A stretch of 51,673 nucleotides of DNA from a virus: positions 1 to 51,673 of the IMG/VR virus record IMGVR_UViG_3300048834_001057. The stretch is one strand, 5' to 3'. The notes under the pieces were generated by a model, which worked only from the letters and a program-made list of their open reading frames with translations, made no database searches and had not been told where the DNA came from. Positions within the stretch are counted from its first letter, which is position 1. Every line of letters starts with the position of its first letter. Below are positions 6,444-16,677 of this stretch, one piece after another. A program made the translations under genes and the position numbers.

Positions 6444-9316
6444 GCATTACACCTTACCATGCTAAATATTTCGCATACGAACTTACCAAACGTAGTTCAT
6501 CAGACAGTATGCAAAAACTTGCTTCTACTTTAGTAGATGCACAAGTAGATTTAAACCCTCATCAAGTTGAAGCTGCATTATTTGCTTTTCGTTCCCCCTT
6601 GTCCAAAGGTGCTATTTTAGCCGATGAAGTTGGGTTAGGTAAAACAATTGAAGCTGCATTAGTAATATCTCAAAAGTGGGCAGAAAGAAAACGTAAAATA
6701 ATTATCATAACTCCTGCAAATCTTCGTAAACAGTGGTCACAGGAACTACAAGATAAATTCTTCCTTTCATCAATTATTCTTGAAGCAAAATCATTCAATG
6801 ATTGCGTTAAAAAAGGAAACTTAAACCCATTCGACCAGCCGGAAATAATCATTTGTTCATACCAGTTTGCAAGAACTAAAGAACCTTATATAAAATCAAT
6901 CGGTTGGGATTTAGCAGTGATTGATGAAGCCCACAGATTAAGAAATGTTTATAAGGCAGGTAACAAAATTGCCAAGTCAATTAAGGATGCACTGAATGAA
7001 GCTCCAAAAATACTTTTAACAGCAACCCCTTTACAAAATACCTTATTAGAGTTGTATGGTTTGGTGAGCATTATTGATGATTATTCTTTTGGCGATTTAA
7101 AAAGTTTTAAGACCCAATACAGCAGAGTAACAAGCACAGCAGATGCAGAAGCATTCACAGAGTTAAAAGAAAGACTAAAACCAATTTGTAAACGAACATT
7201 AAGACGACAAGTTTTAGAGTATATCCGTTATACAAACAGAATTGCATTGGTGGAAGAATTTTATCCTACTGATGAAGAACAGAAATTGTATGATATGGTT
7301 ACAGATTATCTGCAAGCAGAAAATCTGTATGCTTTACCTGCAAGCCAACGTAAACTGATGACTTTAATATTGAGAAGGCTTTTAGCCTCCTCTACATTTG
7401 CAATTTCAGGCACTCTGGAAGCATTAGGTTCAAAACTTAACGGTATAATTACCAAGAGCAACGAAACCAACACAGAAGAAATAATTGCCGATAATTTTGA
7501 AACCTTTGATGAATTAAAAGACGAGTGGGATGAAGATGAGGAAGAAGTAAAAGAGGAAAAGGTTTATACAAGTGAAGATTTAGAAAACATAAAATCCGAA
7601 ATACAATCATTAAAGGAATTTGAAACCTTAGCAAAGTCCATTACCAAAAATTCTAAAGGAGAAAAACTCTTTACAGCCCTTGAAAAGGGTTTTAAAGAAA
7701 TGGTAAGATTAGAAGCACCCCAAAAAGCAATCATATTTACAGAAAGCACAAGAACTCAATTATACCTCCGCAATATTTTAGAAGCCAGAGGCTATGCAGG
7801 TAAAGTGGTTTTGTTCAACGGTTCAAATACAGACCCTAAATCAAGAGAAATTTATTCAGCTTGGGCAGCTAAATACAAAAACACAGACAGAGCAACAGGT
7901 TCAAGAAGTGCTGATATGAGAGCTGCATTAGTTGACTATTTTAGAGAAGAAGCAACTATAATGATTGCCACCGAAGCAGCAGCAGAGGGTATCAATTTGC
8001 AGTTCTGTTCTATGATTATCAATTACGATATGCCTTGGAACCCCCAACGTATTGAACAAAGAATTGGTAGATGTCACCGCTATGGTCAAAAATATGATGT
8101 TGTAGTTATAAATTTCTTAAACAAAGCAAATGCAGCAGACCAAAGAGTTTATGAGTTGCTTCGTGATAAATTCCAATTATTCAATGGTGTTTTTGGTGCG
8201 AGTGATGAAGTATTAGGTAATATAGAAAACGGTGTTGATTTTGAAAAAAGAATAGCAGAAATATATCAAAATTGCAGAACCGTTGCAGAAATAAATCAGG
8301 CTTTCGATGTATTAAAAAGCGAACTAAAAGACAGTATAGAAGATGAATTTAAAAAGACCCGAAAAAACTTATTAGAAAACTTTGATGAAGAAGTACACGA
8401 AAAATTACGCATAAACCTACAAGAGAGTAAAGAGTATCTTTCAAAATACGAAACATGGCTTTGGGACATTACACAATATTTTTTAGCCACCAATGCTGAG
8501 TTTTCTGTTGATGAACATTCATTTCGTTTATTAAACAATCCATTCCCCGAAGTTAAAATACATCCTGGTCCTTATCGTATTGGTAAAAATATAGACGATG
8601 CTAATGTTTACCGAATTGGACATCCTTTGGCTCAAAAAATAATTGATACCTGCAAGGCTACTAAATTGGAAGAAATTGAGCTTGTTTTCGATTATACCAA
8701 TACAGTTAAAAACATTGCAGCCATTGAAGGTTTTGTTGGACAATCGGGTTATATGATGGGCAATGTATTAAGTATTACATCTTTTGAATTAGAAGAGTTT
8801 ATCCAATTGTGTGGTATCACCGATAATGGAGCTTTATTAGATAAGCACCAATGCGAAAGGTTCTTTTCAATTCCAGCTACCGTCAATAATTCAGCAATAG
8901 CAGTTCCATTAAGCGTTTCTCTAAAATTAGCAGAGCAAATTCGTACACATCGTTTAAGCACCTTAGATGAAATTGGACAACGCAATGCTGTTTATTTTGA
9001 AAACGAATTAGAAAAATTAGACCATTGGGGTGAAGACCGCAGAAACTCCTTAAAAGTAACCCTTAAAGATTTGGATTTTGAAATTAAGGAAGTAAAGAAG
9101 CAATCACGATTAGCACCCAATTTGCCTGATAAATTAAAACTCGAAAAACAACGTAAGAAGTTAGAAAACGAAAGAGATACTGCATGGAAAGAATATGATG
9201 GTGCAGCAAAAGAAATAGAACAAAACAAAGACAAGTTAATAGACCAGATTGAGCAAAGATTACAGCAAAATTTGAATGAAGAACCTTTGTTTTTAATTAA
9301 ATGGAAACTTATTTAA
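6440..9316 (+). CDS. SNF2/Swi2-family helicase-like ATPase of the defence operon
   Basis: 958-aa superfamily 2 translocase. Walker A DEVGLGKT at residues 62-69, DEAH at 162-165, motif III LLTATPLQN, and C-terminal lobe motifs FTESTRTQL, ATEAAAEGINLQ and RIEQRIGRCHRYGQ are all intact. An acidic insert (EEEVKEEK) separates the lobes. The last ~110 residues form a charged coiled coil ending in a hydrophobic LFLIKWKLI tail. SNF2 proteins of this length occur in bacterial defence loci, for example DrmD of class 1 DISARM, but no DISARM core gene is present here. It overlaps the gene before by 4 bp and the one after by 16 bp, so expression is coupled. Probable role: moving along or sensing phage DNA together with Mod/Res. 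Confidence 0.9.
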   Translation: MSITPYHAKYFAYELTKRSSSDSMQKLASTLVDAQVDLNPHQVEAALFAFRSPLSKGAILADEVGLGKTIEAALVISQKWAERKRKIIIITPANLRKQWSQELQDKFFLSSIILEAKSFNDCVKKGNLNPFDQPEIIICSYQFARTKEPYIKSIGWDLAVIDEAHRLRNVYKAGNKIAKSIKDALNEAPKILLTATPLQNTLLELYGLVSIIDDYSFGDLKSFKTQYSRVTSTADAEAFTELKERLKPICKRTLRRQVLEYIRYTNRIALVEEFYPTDEEQKLYDMVTDYLQAENLYALPASQRKLMTLILRRLLASSTFAISGTLEALGSKLNGIITKSNETNTEEIIADNFETFDELKDEWDEDEEEVKEEKVYTSEDLENIKSEIQSLKEFETLAKSITKNSKGEKLFTALEKGFKEMVRLEAPQKAIIFTESTRTQLYLRNILEARGYAGKVVLFNGSNTDPKSREIYSAWAAKYKNTDRATGSRSADMRAALVDYFREEATIMIATEAAAEGINLQFCSMIINYDMPWNPQRIEQRIGRCHRYGQKYDVVVINFLNKANAADQRVYELLRDKFQLFNGVFGASDEVLGNIENGVDFEKRIAEIYQNCRTVAEINQAFDVLKSELKDSIEDEFKKTRKNLLENFDEEVHEKLRINLQESKEYLSKYETWLWDITQYFLATNAEFSVDEHSFRLLNNPFPEVKIHPGPYRIGKNIDDANVYRIGHPLAQKIIDTCKATKLEEIELVFDYTNTVKNIAAIEGFVGQSGYMMGNVLSITSFELEEFIQLCGITDNGALLDKHQCERFFSIPATVNNSAIAVPLSVSLKLAEQIRTHRLSTLDEIGQRNAVYFENELEKLDHWGEDRRNSLKVTLKDLDFEIKEVKKQSRLAPNLPDKLKLEKQRKKLENERDTAWKEYDGAAKEIEQNKDKLIDQIEQRLQQNLNEEPLFLIKWKLI

Positions 9317-9522
9317 TCAACGATATGAGCAAGAGCAACGCAGAATTAGCTAAAATAATTGACGATAAATTGAAAGCGGCTGGCTTAATCAATGATACTG
9401 AAACTCAATTGGTGATTAAATTGGCAAAGGGTACTTTAAAAGATGTGGATTGGAAATTAGCATTTGAGGAAGTTTTAAATAAACCTGTTACAAAAACAAT
9501 TGATACAGATGAAGCTAAATAA
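9301..9522 (+). CDS. Small 73-aa defence-operon protein
   Basis: 73 aa from 9301, or 65 aa from the in-frame ATG at 9325 (MSKSNAELAKIIDDKLK). Predicted helical, with no recognised domain. It is squeezed between two large genes, overlapping the SNF2 end by 16 bp and the ATPase start by 14 bp, so its product is probably made in step with them. That argues it is a subunit or adaptor of the same complex rather than a chance frame. The biochemical role is unknown. Confidence 0.7.
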   Translation: METYLINDMSKSNAELAKIIDDKLKAAGLINDTETQLVIKLAKGTLKDVDWKLAFEEVLNKPVTKTIDTDEAK

Positions 9523-11839
9523 CCTCTACATATCCTCTTTTAGAGGTGCTACCAAGCCCGTAACAATTGACTTTGACCCTTCAAAGAAAATCACTATGAT
9601 TTTTGCTGAAAATGGTAATGGCAAATCAACTATTGCAGATGCTTTCATTTGCTTACTTACAGAGAATAGAGGCTCATTAGACGATAAATCTTCAATTGAT
9701 CCACAGTTTATTAAATCATTAGGTACAGGCACTGGAGAAACTAAAATAACACTAAGCACAGATATTGGAACTTATTCAGCATCATTGGCCGGTACAGCCA
9801 AAGATTTTACCAAAACACCATCAACTGGTTTACCACCATTGCGGTTTTTACGTAGAAGCCAAATCATCAACATAATGAATTTAAAACCTTCTGAAAGGTA
9901 TAATTCATTGAAGGACTATATTGATGTTTCAGGCATTTATGCAGCAGAGGAAGAGTTAAGAAAAACAAGCAGAGATGTTGATAATGAATTAGAAAATTCA
10001 GTTCGTGTACTTGCAAGTGCTAAAGATACTTTAGAACAAGCATGGATTAAAGAGGGCAAGCCACAAGGCGATATGTTATTGTGGGCAAAAGCACAAGCCG
10101 AAATGGATTTGAGTAAAGATAAAATTGCACTCAATACACTAAGATTATTAACGAATGAATGGAGGGCAATTGATAATAAGTACAAAGAAATATTAGGTTC
10201 AATAGGTGTAGTAAAGGCATCACAAACGGCATTTAACAATGCAACGGAGGCATTAAAGAAATTACAAGCTGAGAGCATTAATAACAATGCTTCGCTGTTT
10301 ACTTTATTACAACAAGCCAAAAACTATATTGCAGCAAAAGACCCTATTACAAATTGCCCTGTTTGTTCAAACGATATTGATAAAACCGAAGTGCTTACTT
10401 CTTTAAATAAGCAAATTACTTCAATGGATGCATTAGGCAAAGCAGCCAAGTTAGTAGAAGATACAAAAAAGGTAAACGATAAAAATATTGCAATTCAGAA
10501 CAAAGCAGTTGAAACATTTAGTGGGCTTTTGATTAAGTATAAAAATTCAATAGCTAAGTACAAAACAGATGTACCAGATATTGCACCTTTTGTTGATACA
10601 ATTGGCAATGATATTAGTGCTAACTATACTTGTTTTACTGCTAATATCGCACCATTAACTGCCTTGTTTGTTAGAATTGAAAATGCTGAAAAACTAAAGT
10701 CAAAAGCAATAGAGCAACACAACTTTATAAAGACACAATTTGATACAATTACCCTTCAACTCACAAAATCAGAAAAATTAGGCAAACTTTCCATTGCTAC
10801 TGCTAAAGCATTGGTTATAGTGGAGAAGGAACGCAAAGATTACTACGATAACGAATTACTATCTATATCGGGTGAAGTAGAACAGATGTATCAAAGAATA
10901 CACCCAAAAGAAGGCTTAGGAGGTATAAAACTATTTCTTAATCCAAAATTCAAAACATCTTTAGAATTACAAGCCAATTTTCATACAGAGGAAGGCATTA
11001 CACCACAATCTGTTTACAGCGAAAGCCATTTAGATACGTTGGGCATTTGCATATTTTTAGCATTGGCAAAAAAATATAGCACAGGCGACACTATCCTTGT
11101 TTTAGATGATGTGGTAATGTCAGTTGATGATAAACATTTAGACAGGTTTATTGATTTATTGCATGATGAAGAAAAACACTTTGGGCAAATAATTATTACC
11201 ACACATTACAGACCTTGGAGAGAAAGATACCGCAACAATAGAGCACCAGCAGGTAATGTTCAATTCATGGAACTTCGCAACTGGACAAAAGAAAACGGTA
11301 TTCGTGTTTTCAATAGCAAAATTATTTTAGCAGAGTTAAAGCAATTATTGGCAGATGAAAAAGATTTTCATAGAGAAAATATTGCAGGTACAGCAGGTAG
11401 AATGCTTGAAAATATTTTGGACTACATTACACTAAAATATTCATCACGTTTACCACGTAAGCCAAAAGCAGATTATCAACTTCACGAATTACTTACAGGC
11501 TTATCTAAAGAATTGCTAAAGGTTTTTAGAGTAGAACATTTCACAAAAGACGAAGATGGCAAATACTCTGTATTGTCTAATGATATTCCATTAGTGACTG
11601 TAATAGATAAATTGAAACAACTTAAAGCAGTTCGCAACCAAGTAGGAGCACATTTTAATTTTGATGGGCAGTTAGTAAGTGACGATGATGTAATTGAATT
11701 TGGAAATGCAACGGTTGAATTTGCCGAATTATTAATTTGTGCAGAAACAGGAGCATTACCCGACAAGGATAGTTCGGGTTCATATTGGGAAACAAAATCA
11801 GGTTCAATTAAACTTTATCCATTAGTTGACCCTAAATAA
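9509..11839 (+). CDS. Rad50/RloC-like ABC ATPase with zinc hook and possible HEPN domain
   Basis: 776 aa from ATG 9509 (a TTG at 9500 is also in frame). Walker A ENGNGKS (K39) is near the N-terminus. Long coiled-coil arms flank a zinc hook CPVC at 283-286. A signature-like SESHLDTLG and Walker B ILVLDD (D533-D534) close the ATPase. About 200 further residues end in a helical domain containing RNQVGAH (R709, H715), which matches the R-x4-6-H pattern of HEPN ribonucleases. RloC, a Rad50-like protein linked to R-M loci, has the same order: ABC ATPase, zinc hook, C-terminal HEPN anticodon nuclease. The architecture is seen; RNase activity is inferred. Alternatively it is a plain DNA-end sensor of the RecF/SMC type. 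It lies 15 bp before mod. Confidence 0.75.
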   Translation: MKLNNLYISSFRGATKPVTIDFDPSKKITMIFAENGNGKSTIADAFICLLTENRGSLDDKSSIDPQFIKSLGTGTGETKITLSTDIGTYSASLAGTAKDFTKTPSTGLPPLRFLRRSQIINIMNLKPSERYNSLKDYIDVSGIYAAEEELRKTSRDVDNELENSVRVLASAKDTLEQAWIKEGKPQGDMLLWAKAQAEMDLSKDKIALNTLRLLTNEWRAIDNKYKEILGSIGVVKASQTAFNNATEALKKLQAESINNNASLFTLLQQAKNYIAAKDPITNCPVCSNDIDKTEVLTSLNKQITSMDALGKAAKLVEDTKKVNDKNIAIQNKAVETFSGLLIKYKNSIAKYKTDVPDIAPFVDTIGNDISANYTCFTANIAPLTALFVRIENAEKLKSKAIEQHNFIKTQFDTITLQLTKSEKLGKLSIATAKALVIVEKERKDYYDNELLSISGEVEQMYQRIHPKEGLGGIKLFLNPKFKTSLELQANFHTEEGITPQSVYSESHLDTLGICIFLALAKKYSTGDTILVLDDVVMSVDDKHLDRFIDLLHDEEKHFGQIIITTHYRPWRERYRNNRAPAGNVQFMELRNWTKENGIRVFNSKIILAELKQLLADEKDFHRENIAGTAGRMLENILDYITLKYSSRLPRKPKADYQLHELLTGLSKELLKVFRVEHFTKDEDGKYSVLSNDIPLVTVIDKLKQLKAVRNQVGAHFNFDGQLVSDDDVIEFGNATVEFAELLICAETGALPDKDSSGSYWETKSGSIKLYPLVDPK

Positions 11840-11854
11840 AAATAGTAAAAGAAA

Positions 11855-13774
11855 ATGGCAGAAATACAAAAACAAGAACTTACCTCAATGAATATTACAG
11901 AGGATCAACTGCAAAAGTTAAAACAACTTTTCCCCGAGGCATTTACCGAAGGGCTAAAAGTAGATTGGGAAAAACTCAAACTTACATTAGGTAAGGCAAT
12001 AGATACAGGCAAAGAACGCTATGGAATGAATTGGCCTGGAAAAGCCGATTGTTTTAAAACCATCCAGCAGCCAAGCATAGCAACACTTATTCCTGCAAGA
12101 GAAGAAAGTATAGATTTTGACACCACTCAAAATTTATTTATTGAAGGCGATAATTTGGAAGTATTGAAGCTATTGCAAAAAAGCTATTTAGGTAAAATTA
12201 AGTTCATGTATTTCGACCCGCCATATAACACAGGTAAAGATTTTGTTTATCCTGATAATTATTCAGAAAGTCTTGATACCTATTTAGAATATACGGGGCA
12301 AGTAGATGCAGATGGTAAAAAGTTCGGTACTAATACGGATACTGATGGTAGGTATCATAGTAAGTGGATGAATATGATGTACCCACGTTTGTTTCTAGCA
12401 AAAAATCTATTGAAGGAGGATGGAGCTATCTTTATTTCTATTGATGATAACGAAATTCATAATTTACGTTTATTATGTAATGAAATATTTGGTGAAGAAA
12501 ACTTTGTTTCTCAGGCTGGTTGGCAAAAAGTATATAGCCCAAAAAATCAAGCGAAATTATTGTCTAATGATTACGAATATGTTTTAATCTACAGTAAAAA
12601 TAACGCAGAGTTCAAGGTTGGTTTATTGCCACGTACAGAAGAAATGAATAATAGATATTCTAATCCAGATAATGACCCAAGGGGGCCTTGGAAGTCAGGT
12701 GATTTGGTGGCTGCTGGCGAAAGAAAGGGAGGGTATTATATTGTACGTAATCCTCACAATGGCAAAGAATATAATGTACCGAGTGGCAAGCATTGGGCTT
12801 TTTCAGAGGAAACAATGAAACAAATGCTTTCTGAAAATAGAATATCATTTGGCAAAAACAATGATAGTTTTCCAAGTTCAAAACAATTTTTAAGTGAAGT
12901 CAAGCAAGGCAGAGTTCCATCTTCATTATTATCGTATAAAGAGTATGGCCATACGGATGAAGCTAAAAAGGATTTTATAAAATTATTTGGTGATGATGGT
13001 CGCACTATTTTCGAGACTTTAAAGCCAGTTAAGCTTATTAAGAAACTAAGTTTAATTGCAAATATTGGCAAGGACGATATAGTGTTAGACATATTTGCAG
13101 GTTCGGGAACAACTGCTCAAGCTGTGTATGAATTAAACTTTGAGGACGATGGCAATAGGAAATTTATTTGTGTTCAGTTACCCGAGAAAAATGATGAAAA
13201 AAGTGAAGCTTTTAAGGCAGGTTATCAATTAGTTTCTGATATAACAAAAGCGAGAATAAGAAAAGCATCTGCTAGCCTAAAAGAACAAATTGAAACTAAA
13301 AATAAAGTTGCTTCTCAAACTATTTTTGGGGCATCAAATAAAAAACAAATTGACCTTGGAGTGAAAGTTGTAAAACTTTCAAAATCCAATTTCAAAATTT
13401 GGGATGCTACATTAGAAAAAGAGCCTGAATTAATTCAAGCAAAATTATTTGAACACATACAGCATATTTCACCCGAAGCAGAGCAAGAAGCAATACTCTA
13501 CGAGTTATTGCTAAAATCAGGTTTTGAACTTACCACACCAATAGAAAAATTAACCCTTGCAGGGTTAACTGTTTTCAGTATTGCCGAAGGGCAATTGCTT
13601 ATTTGTTTAGAAAAGGAATTAACACACGATTGTCTTAAAGCAATGGCAGAGTTACAGCCTACCAGAGTTATTTGCTTAGACGAAGCATTTAAAGGTGAAA
13701 ATGCAGATGCACTAAAAACCAATGCAGTTCAAATAATGAAAAGCAAAGGAGTTGTAAACTTTAGAACGGTATAG
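11855..13774 (+). CDS. mod: Type III DNA methyltransferase (Mod), adenine-N6
   Basis: 639-aa beta-class N6-adenine methyltransferase. The N-terminal region leads to NLFIEGDNLEVLKLLQ and catalytic motif IV DPPY at 121-124. The target-recognition region lies between about 190 and 390, and the SAM-binding motif DIFAGSGT follows at 412-419. The order DPPY before FxGxG and the length are those of type III Mod proteins. It pairs with the Res gene 4 bp downstream to make the methylating and restricting complex. The frame is intact with no phase-variable tract seen in the gene. The site recognised cannot be read from sequence. Confidence 0.95.
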   Translation: MAEIQKQELTSMNITEDQLQKLKQLFPEAFTEGLKVDWEKLKLTLGKAIDTGKERYGMNWPGKADCFKTIQQPSIATLIPAREESIDFDTTQNLFIEGDNLEVLKLLQKSYLGKIKFMYFDPPYNTGKDFVYPDNYSESLDTYLEYTGQVDADGKKFGTNTDTDGRYHSKWMNMMYPRLFLAKNLLKEDGAIFISIDDNEIHNLRLLCNEIFGEENFVSQAGWQKVYSPKNQAKLLSNDYEYVLIYSKNNAEFKVGLLPRTEEMNNRYSNPDNDPRGPWKSGDLVAAGERKGGYYIVRNPHNGKEYNVPSGKHWAFSEETMKQMLSENRISFGKNNDSFPSSKQFLSEVKQGRVPSSLLSYKEYGHTDEAKKDFIKLFGDDGRTIFETLKPVKLIKKLSLIANIGKDDIVLDIFAGSGTTAQAVYELNFEDDGNRKFICVQLPEKNDEKSEAFKAGYQLVSDITKARIRKASASLKEQIETKNKVASQTIFGASNKKQIDLGVKVVKLSKSNFKIWDATLEKEPELIQAKLFEHIQHISPEAEQEAILYELLLKSGFELTTPIEKLTLAGLTVFSIAEGQLLICLEKELTHDCLKAMAELQPTRVICLDEAFKGENADALKTNAVQIMKSKGVVNFRTV

Positions 13775-13778
13775 TATT

Positions 13779-16676
13779 ATGAAATTAAAATTCGACAGTA
13801 CACAGCCGTTTCAGTTGCAAGCAGTTCACAGCTTTGTAAATTTATTTGATGGGCAGCCATTAAATCAATCCGATTATACAGTAGAAATAAATGCAAGTAA
13901 TCAGCAAGGGCAAAGTAGCATCTTTCAATCAGAACTTGGTATTGGTAACAACCTTACCATTAATGAAGAAACATTGCTAAAAAACCTACATGCTATACAA
14001 GAGGAAAATGATTTAGATGCCACACCCGAACAGGAATTTAAAAAGAACGGTTTCAACTTTTCAGTTGAAATGGAAACAGGCACAGGCAAAACTTATGTGT
14101 ATCTTCGCACCATTTTTGAACTCAGCCAAAAATTTGGCTTCAAAAAATTCATTATAGTTGTTCCAAGTGTAGCCATCAGAGAAGGTACAGTAAAGAATAT
14201 AGAAATAACAGCAGTCCACTTTAAGGCATTATACAACAATATTGAATTTGAATATTTTGTGTACGACAGTAAAAAAGCAAACCGCCTAAGGCAGTTCGCC
14301 ACCAGTAACCAGTTGCAAATAATGATAATCAATATTGATGCTTTTAACAAAGACACCAATATTTTCAACCAAGAACGTAATCAATTAAATGGCTTTAGTC
14401 CAAAAGAATTTATTAATTCAGTTAGACCATTTGTATTAATAGACGAACCCCAAAGTGTTGATAATACAAGTAAAGCACAAGAAGCCATAAAATCATTAAA
14501 CCCAATTTGCATATTCCGTTTTTCTGCTACGCATAAAAACCCTTACAATCTCATTTATAAACTAGACCCTATTAGGGCTTATGAGCTTCGTTTGGTTAAG
14601 CAAATAGTAGTAGCCTCAGTAGTAGGTGCAAATGCTCAAAACGATGCTTATGTGAAGCTATTAGAGGTAAACAACAAGGCAGGTATAAAAGCTAAAATCC
14701 GTATTCAAGTACAAGGCATTGGTGCAGTAAACGAAACAGAAATGTGGGTAAAGCAAAATGCTGATTTATTTGCACTATCCAATGAAAGAGCAGCCTATCA
14801 AAATGGTTTTGAAGTATTAGACATAAGTGCAGAACCAGGCAATGAGTATATTGATTTTACTTCGGGCAGATTATATTTAGGACAAGAAAGAGGCGGTATT
14901 ACAGATGATTTGATTGAAATACAAATTAAGAACACCATCAAAAAACACTTAGATAAAGAACTGCAATTAAAGGGAAGAGGTATAAAAGTATTGAGTTTGT
15001 TTTTTGTAGATAAAGTTGCCAATTACAGAACCTATGATGAAGAAGGGAAACCAATACCAGGTAAGTTTGCAGAGTTGTTTGAAAGGCATTATAATGAATT
15101 GATAGAATTACCCCAATACAAAGAGTTAGCTATTTTTCAAGTAGATAAGATCCATGATGGATATTTCTCAGCCGACAAAAAAGGAGTTTATAAAGACACC
15201 AACGGAAGCACCCAAGCGGATGATGATACCTATGCTAAAATCATGCGAAACAAAGAACAGTTACTTTCAATGGACGAGCCATTGAAGTTCATCTTCTCCC
15301 ACTCTGCACTTCGTGAAGGTTGGGATAATCCGAATGTGTTTCAAATATGTGTTTTAAGAGAAGTAGGCAGTACCAAAGAAAGAAGGCAAACATTGGGTAG
15401 AGGCTTGCGTTTACCAGTAAACAGCGAAGGAGAAAGAGTAAAAGACGATAGTATAAATAAACTTACTGTAATAGCAAGAGAAAGCTATGCTGATTTTGCA
15501 AATGGCTTACAAAAGGAATATGAAGAAGATTGTGGCGTTACCTTTGGTAAAGTGCCAAAAATAGCCTTTGCAAAAATTACAGCAACAGTTGGTGAAGAAG
15601 AAGTTGCCTTAGGCAGAACATCAAGTGAAAATATTTGGGCAGAATTAGTAAGCAAAGGTTTTATTGATAACAACGGTAAAATACAAAATACATTCAATCC
15701 TTCTAAAGAAGGCTTTTCATTAGGTTTATCAGAAAAGTTTGCAGAAAAAGAAAGTGATATTATTACGGTACTTCAATCCTATCAGTTAGAAAGACACATC
15801 AAAAAAGACGAAGAACCCAAGCGTTTAAAAATCAATAAACAGATTTTCCTTGACCCTGAATTTGAAAACCTTTGGAATAAAATTAAGCACAGAACAACCT
15901 ACCAAGTAGATTATTCCACAGATGTTTTAATTGCTAACGCAACTAAAACTATAAAGGAAATGGAAAAAATTGAACCAGTAAAAGTTGCTTACCGTGAAGA
16001 TATTATTGGAGTAGAAAAGAAAGGTATTACAACCACCAATACAAAAGCCAACGAAATAAAATTAGAATACTCAGGCAATCTACCAGATATTTTAGCATAC
16101 CTACAAAAGGAAACAGAATTAACACGTTCCACATTGGTTAAAATCCTTTCTGAAAGCAATCGTATTGTCGAGTTTGCTATCAATCCTCAAAAGTTTATGG
16201 ATGCAGTAGCAGCTATTATAAACAGAGAATTACACAGGCTTATGATTGATGGTATAAAGTATGAGAAACTAACAACAGGGCAAACAGAATGGAGTATGCA
16301 GCTATTCAGAGAAGAAGAATTGAAAGACTACTTTGAGCAATGTTTAGTAGTTAAAAATTCAGTATTTGATAGAGTAATTTATGATAGTGAAATAGAAAGA
16401 AAGTTTGCAGAAGATTTAGACAAAAGAGAAGATATAAAGCTATTTGTAAAACTACCATCATTCTTTAAAGTAGAAACCCCAATAGGCACATACAACCCCG
16501 ATTGGGCAATAGTAAAGCACAATGATGATACAATCTATTTAGTGAGAGAAACCAAAAGCACCAAAAACTTTGAGAAGCTAAGAAATTCAGAAGCAGACAA
16601 AATAAAATGTGGCAGAAAACACTTTGCAGCCATCGGTGCAAACTTTGATGTAGTAACTAATTCTTTGGAGGTATAA
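13779..16676 (+). CDS. res: Type III restriction endonuclease (Res)
   Basis: 965-aa superfamily 2 translocase-nuclease. Walker A ETGTGKT at 99-105, motif II DEPQ at 222-225, RFSATHK motif III, and motif VI region REVGSTKERRQTLGRGLRLP are present. The C-terminal PD-(D/E)xK nuclease shows D908 (NPDW) and E924-T-K926 (RETKS). All key residues are intact, so cleavage is expected when the partner Mod finds head-to-head unmethylated sites. It starts 4 bp after mod and closes the packed run that begins at the XRE gene. Confidence 0.95.
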   Translation: MKLKFDSTQPFQLQAVHSFVNLFDGQPLNQSDYTVEINASNQQGQSSIFQSELGIGNNLTINEETLLKNLHAIQEENDLDATPEQEFKKNGFNFSVEMETGTGKTYVYLRTIFELSQKFGFKKFIIVVPSVAIREGTVKNIEITAVHFKALYNNIEFEYFVYDSKKANRLRQFATSNQLQIMIINIDAFNKDTNIFNQERNQLNGFSPKEFINSVRPFVLIDEPQSVDNTSKAQEAIKSLNPICIFRFSATHKNPYNLIYKLDPIRAYELRLVKQIVVASVVGANAQNDAYVKLLEVNNKAGIKAKIRIQVQGIGAVNETEMWVKQNADLFALSNERAAYQNGFEVLDISAEPGNEYIDFTSGRLYLGQERGGITDDLIEIQIKNTIKKHLDKELQLKGRGIKVLSLFFVDKVANYRTYDEEGKPIPGKFAELFERHYNELIELPQYKELAIFQVDKIHDGYFSADKKGVYKDTNGSTQADDDTYAKIMRNKEQLLSMDEPLKFIFSHSALREGWDNPNVFQICVLREVGSTKERRQTLGRGLRLPVNSEGERVKDDSINKLTVIARESYADFANGLQKEYEEDCGVTFGKVPKIAFAKITATVGEEEVALGRTSSENIWAELVSKGFIDNNGKIQNTFNPSKEGFSLGLSEKFAEKESDIITVLQSYQLERHIKKDEEPKRLKINKQIFLDPEFENLWNKIKHRTTYQVDYSTDVLIANATKTIKEMEKIEPVKVAYREDIIGVEKKGITTTNTKANEIKLEYSGNLPDILAYLQKETELTRSTLVKILSESNRIVEFAINPQKFMDAVAAIINRELHRLMIDGIKYEKLTTGQTEWSMQLFREEELKDYFEQCLVVKNSVFDRVIYDSEIERKFAEDLDKREDIKLFVKLPSFFKVETPIGTYNPDWAIVKHNDDTIYLVRETKSTKNFEKLRNSEADKIKCGRKHFAAIGANFDVVTNSLEV

Positions 16677-16677
16677 A

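Noticed and set aside
6440-16676. DISARM or BREX system
   Set aside because: SNF2 plus methylase recalls class 1 DISARM, but no drmA, drmB or drmC is present. No BrxC/PglZ/BrxL-type gene is present for BREX. Mod and Res are clearly type III.
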